Assembly (NCBI GenBank): GCA_011392765.1
Contig: WYCW01000001.1
Span: 310,001-374,000 of the forward strand
Direction: 5' to 3'
Source of the DNA: Candidatus Thiosymbion ectosymbiont of Catanema sp. Cochon2018
GTDB lineage: Bacteria > Pseudomonadota > Gammaproteobacteria > Chromatiales > Chromatiaceae
Length of the DNA: 64,000 nt
Below are positions 64,000 through 64,000 of the stretch, one piece after another. Positions within the stretch are counted from its first letter, which is position 1, and each line of letters begins with the position of its first letter. A program made the translations under genes and the position numbers. The notes beneath the pieces are model-generated. The model was given only the letters and a program-made list of their open reading frames with translations. It searched no databases and was not told the DNA's origin.

Positions 64000-64000
64000 A

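Overview
The window looks like a chromosomal segment of a gammaproteobacterium. SucA/SucB, IspG, SecA, PanB and YjbQ are of the proteobacterial type and the housekeeping backbone is GC-rich with dense, often overlapping genes. Genus cannot be fixed from sequence alone. The segment is full of short palindromic mobile repeats (MITE-like, about 60-250 bp). At least five families recur, several with visible target-site duplications, and they sit in operons, in gene debris and in each other.

Layout. 1-4.5 kb: end of a GT4 glycosyltransferase, an SRPBCC protein and a membrane-fused spermidine-synthase-like protein. 4.8-14.6 kb (minus): a four-gene DISARM-like defence operon with a DrmE-like candidate, the DrmA helicase, DrmB (DUF1998) and a Zn-ribbon adenine methylase of the COG1743/DUF1156 type, with no DrmC seen. 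14.7-15.7 kb: a Fic protein framed by TGATGAATG-type repeats. 16.1-20.2 kb: sucAB. 20.5-22.5 kb: btaA-btaB for betaine lipid (DGTS) synthesis. 22.5-27.7 kb: repeats, an SDR, a broken AAA-ATPase gene and one copy of a duplicated debris block. 27.7-35.7 kb (minus, AT-richer): radical SAM protein, serine-palmitoyltransferase-like alpha-oxoamine synthase, membrane-anchored MutS-like ATPase and two BioF2-like GNAT acyltransferases. This is the best candidate for an undescribed biosynthetic system. 35.7-43.4 kb: a frameshifted IS481-type element, more gene fragments, the second copy of the debris block, then an intact pair: a hotdog/leucine-carboxyl-methyltransferase fusion followed after 4 nt by a hybrid kinase with a CqsS-like membrane sensor. 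43.4-53 kb (minus): cobalamin uptake (riboswitch, terminator, btuB, btuF, btuC, btuD, tonB), interrupted by a second Fic gene and MITEs. 53.3-59.2 kb: panB, yjbQ-ispG (overlapping) and secA. 59.5-61.3 kb: a complete single-ORF IS66-type element inserted in a MITE. 61.4-64 kb: a HEAT-repeat protein with a 78-bp tandem repeat, an antitoxin whose VapC partner is reduced to 15 codons, and the edge of another gene.

How the genes work together. The defence operon is tightly coupled (10-bp gap, then a GTGA overlap). The cobalamin genes form one regulon in which the receptor is controlled by the riboswitch. The 35.7 to 31.4 kb genes overlap and were probably co-transcribed with the oxoamine synthase and radical SAM genes before two MITEs landed between them. 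Repeated fragments of the methyltransferase-kinase pair show that this module was duplicated several times and is decaying around one intact copy.
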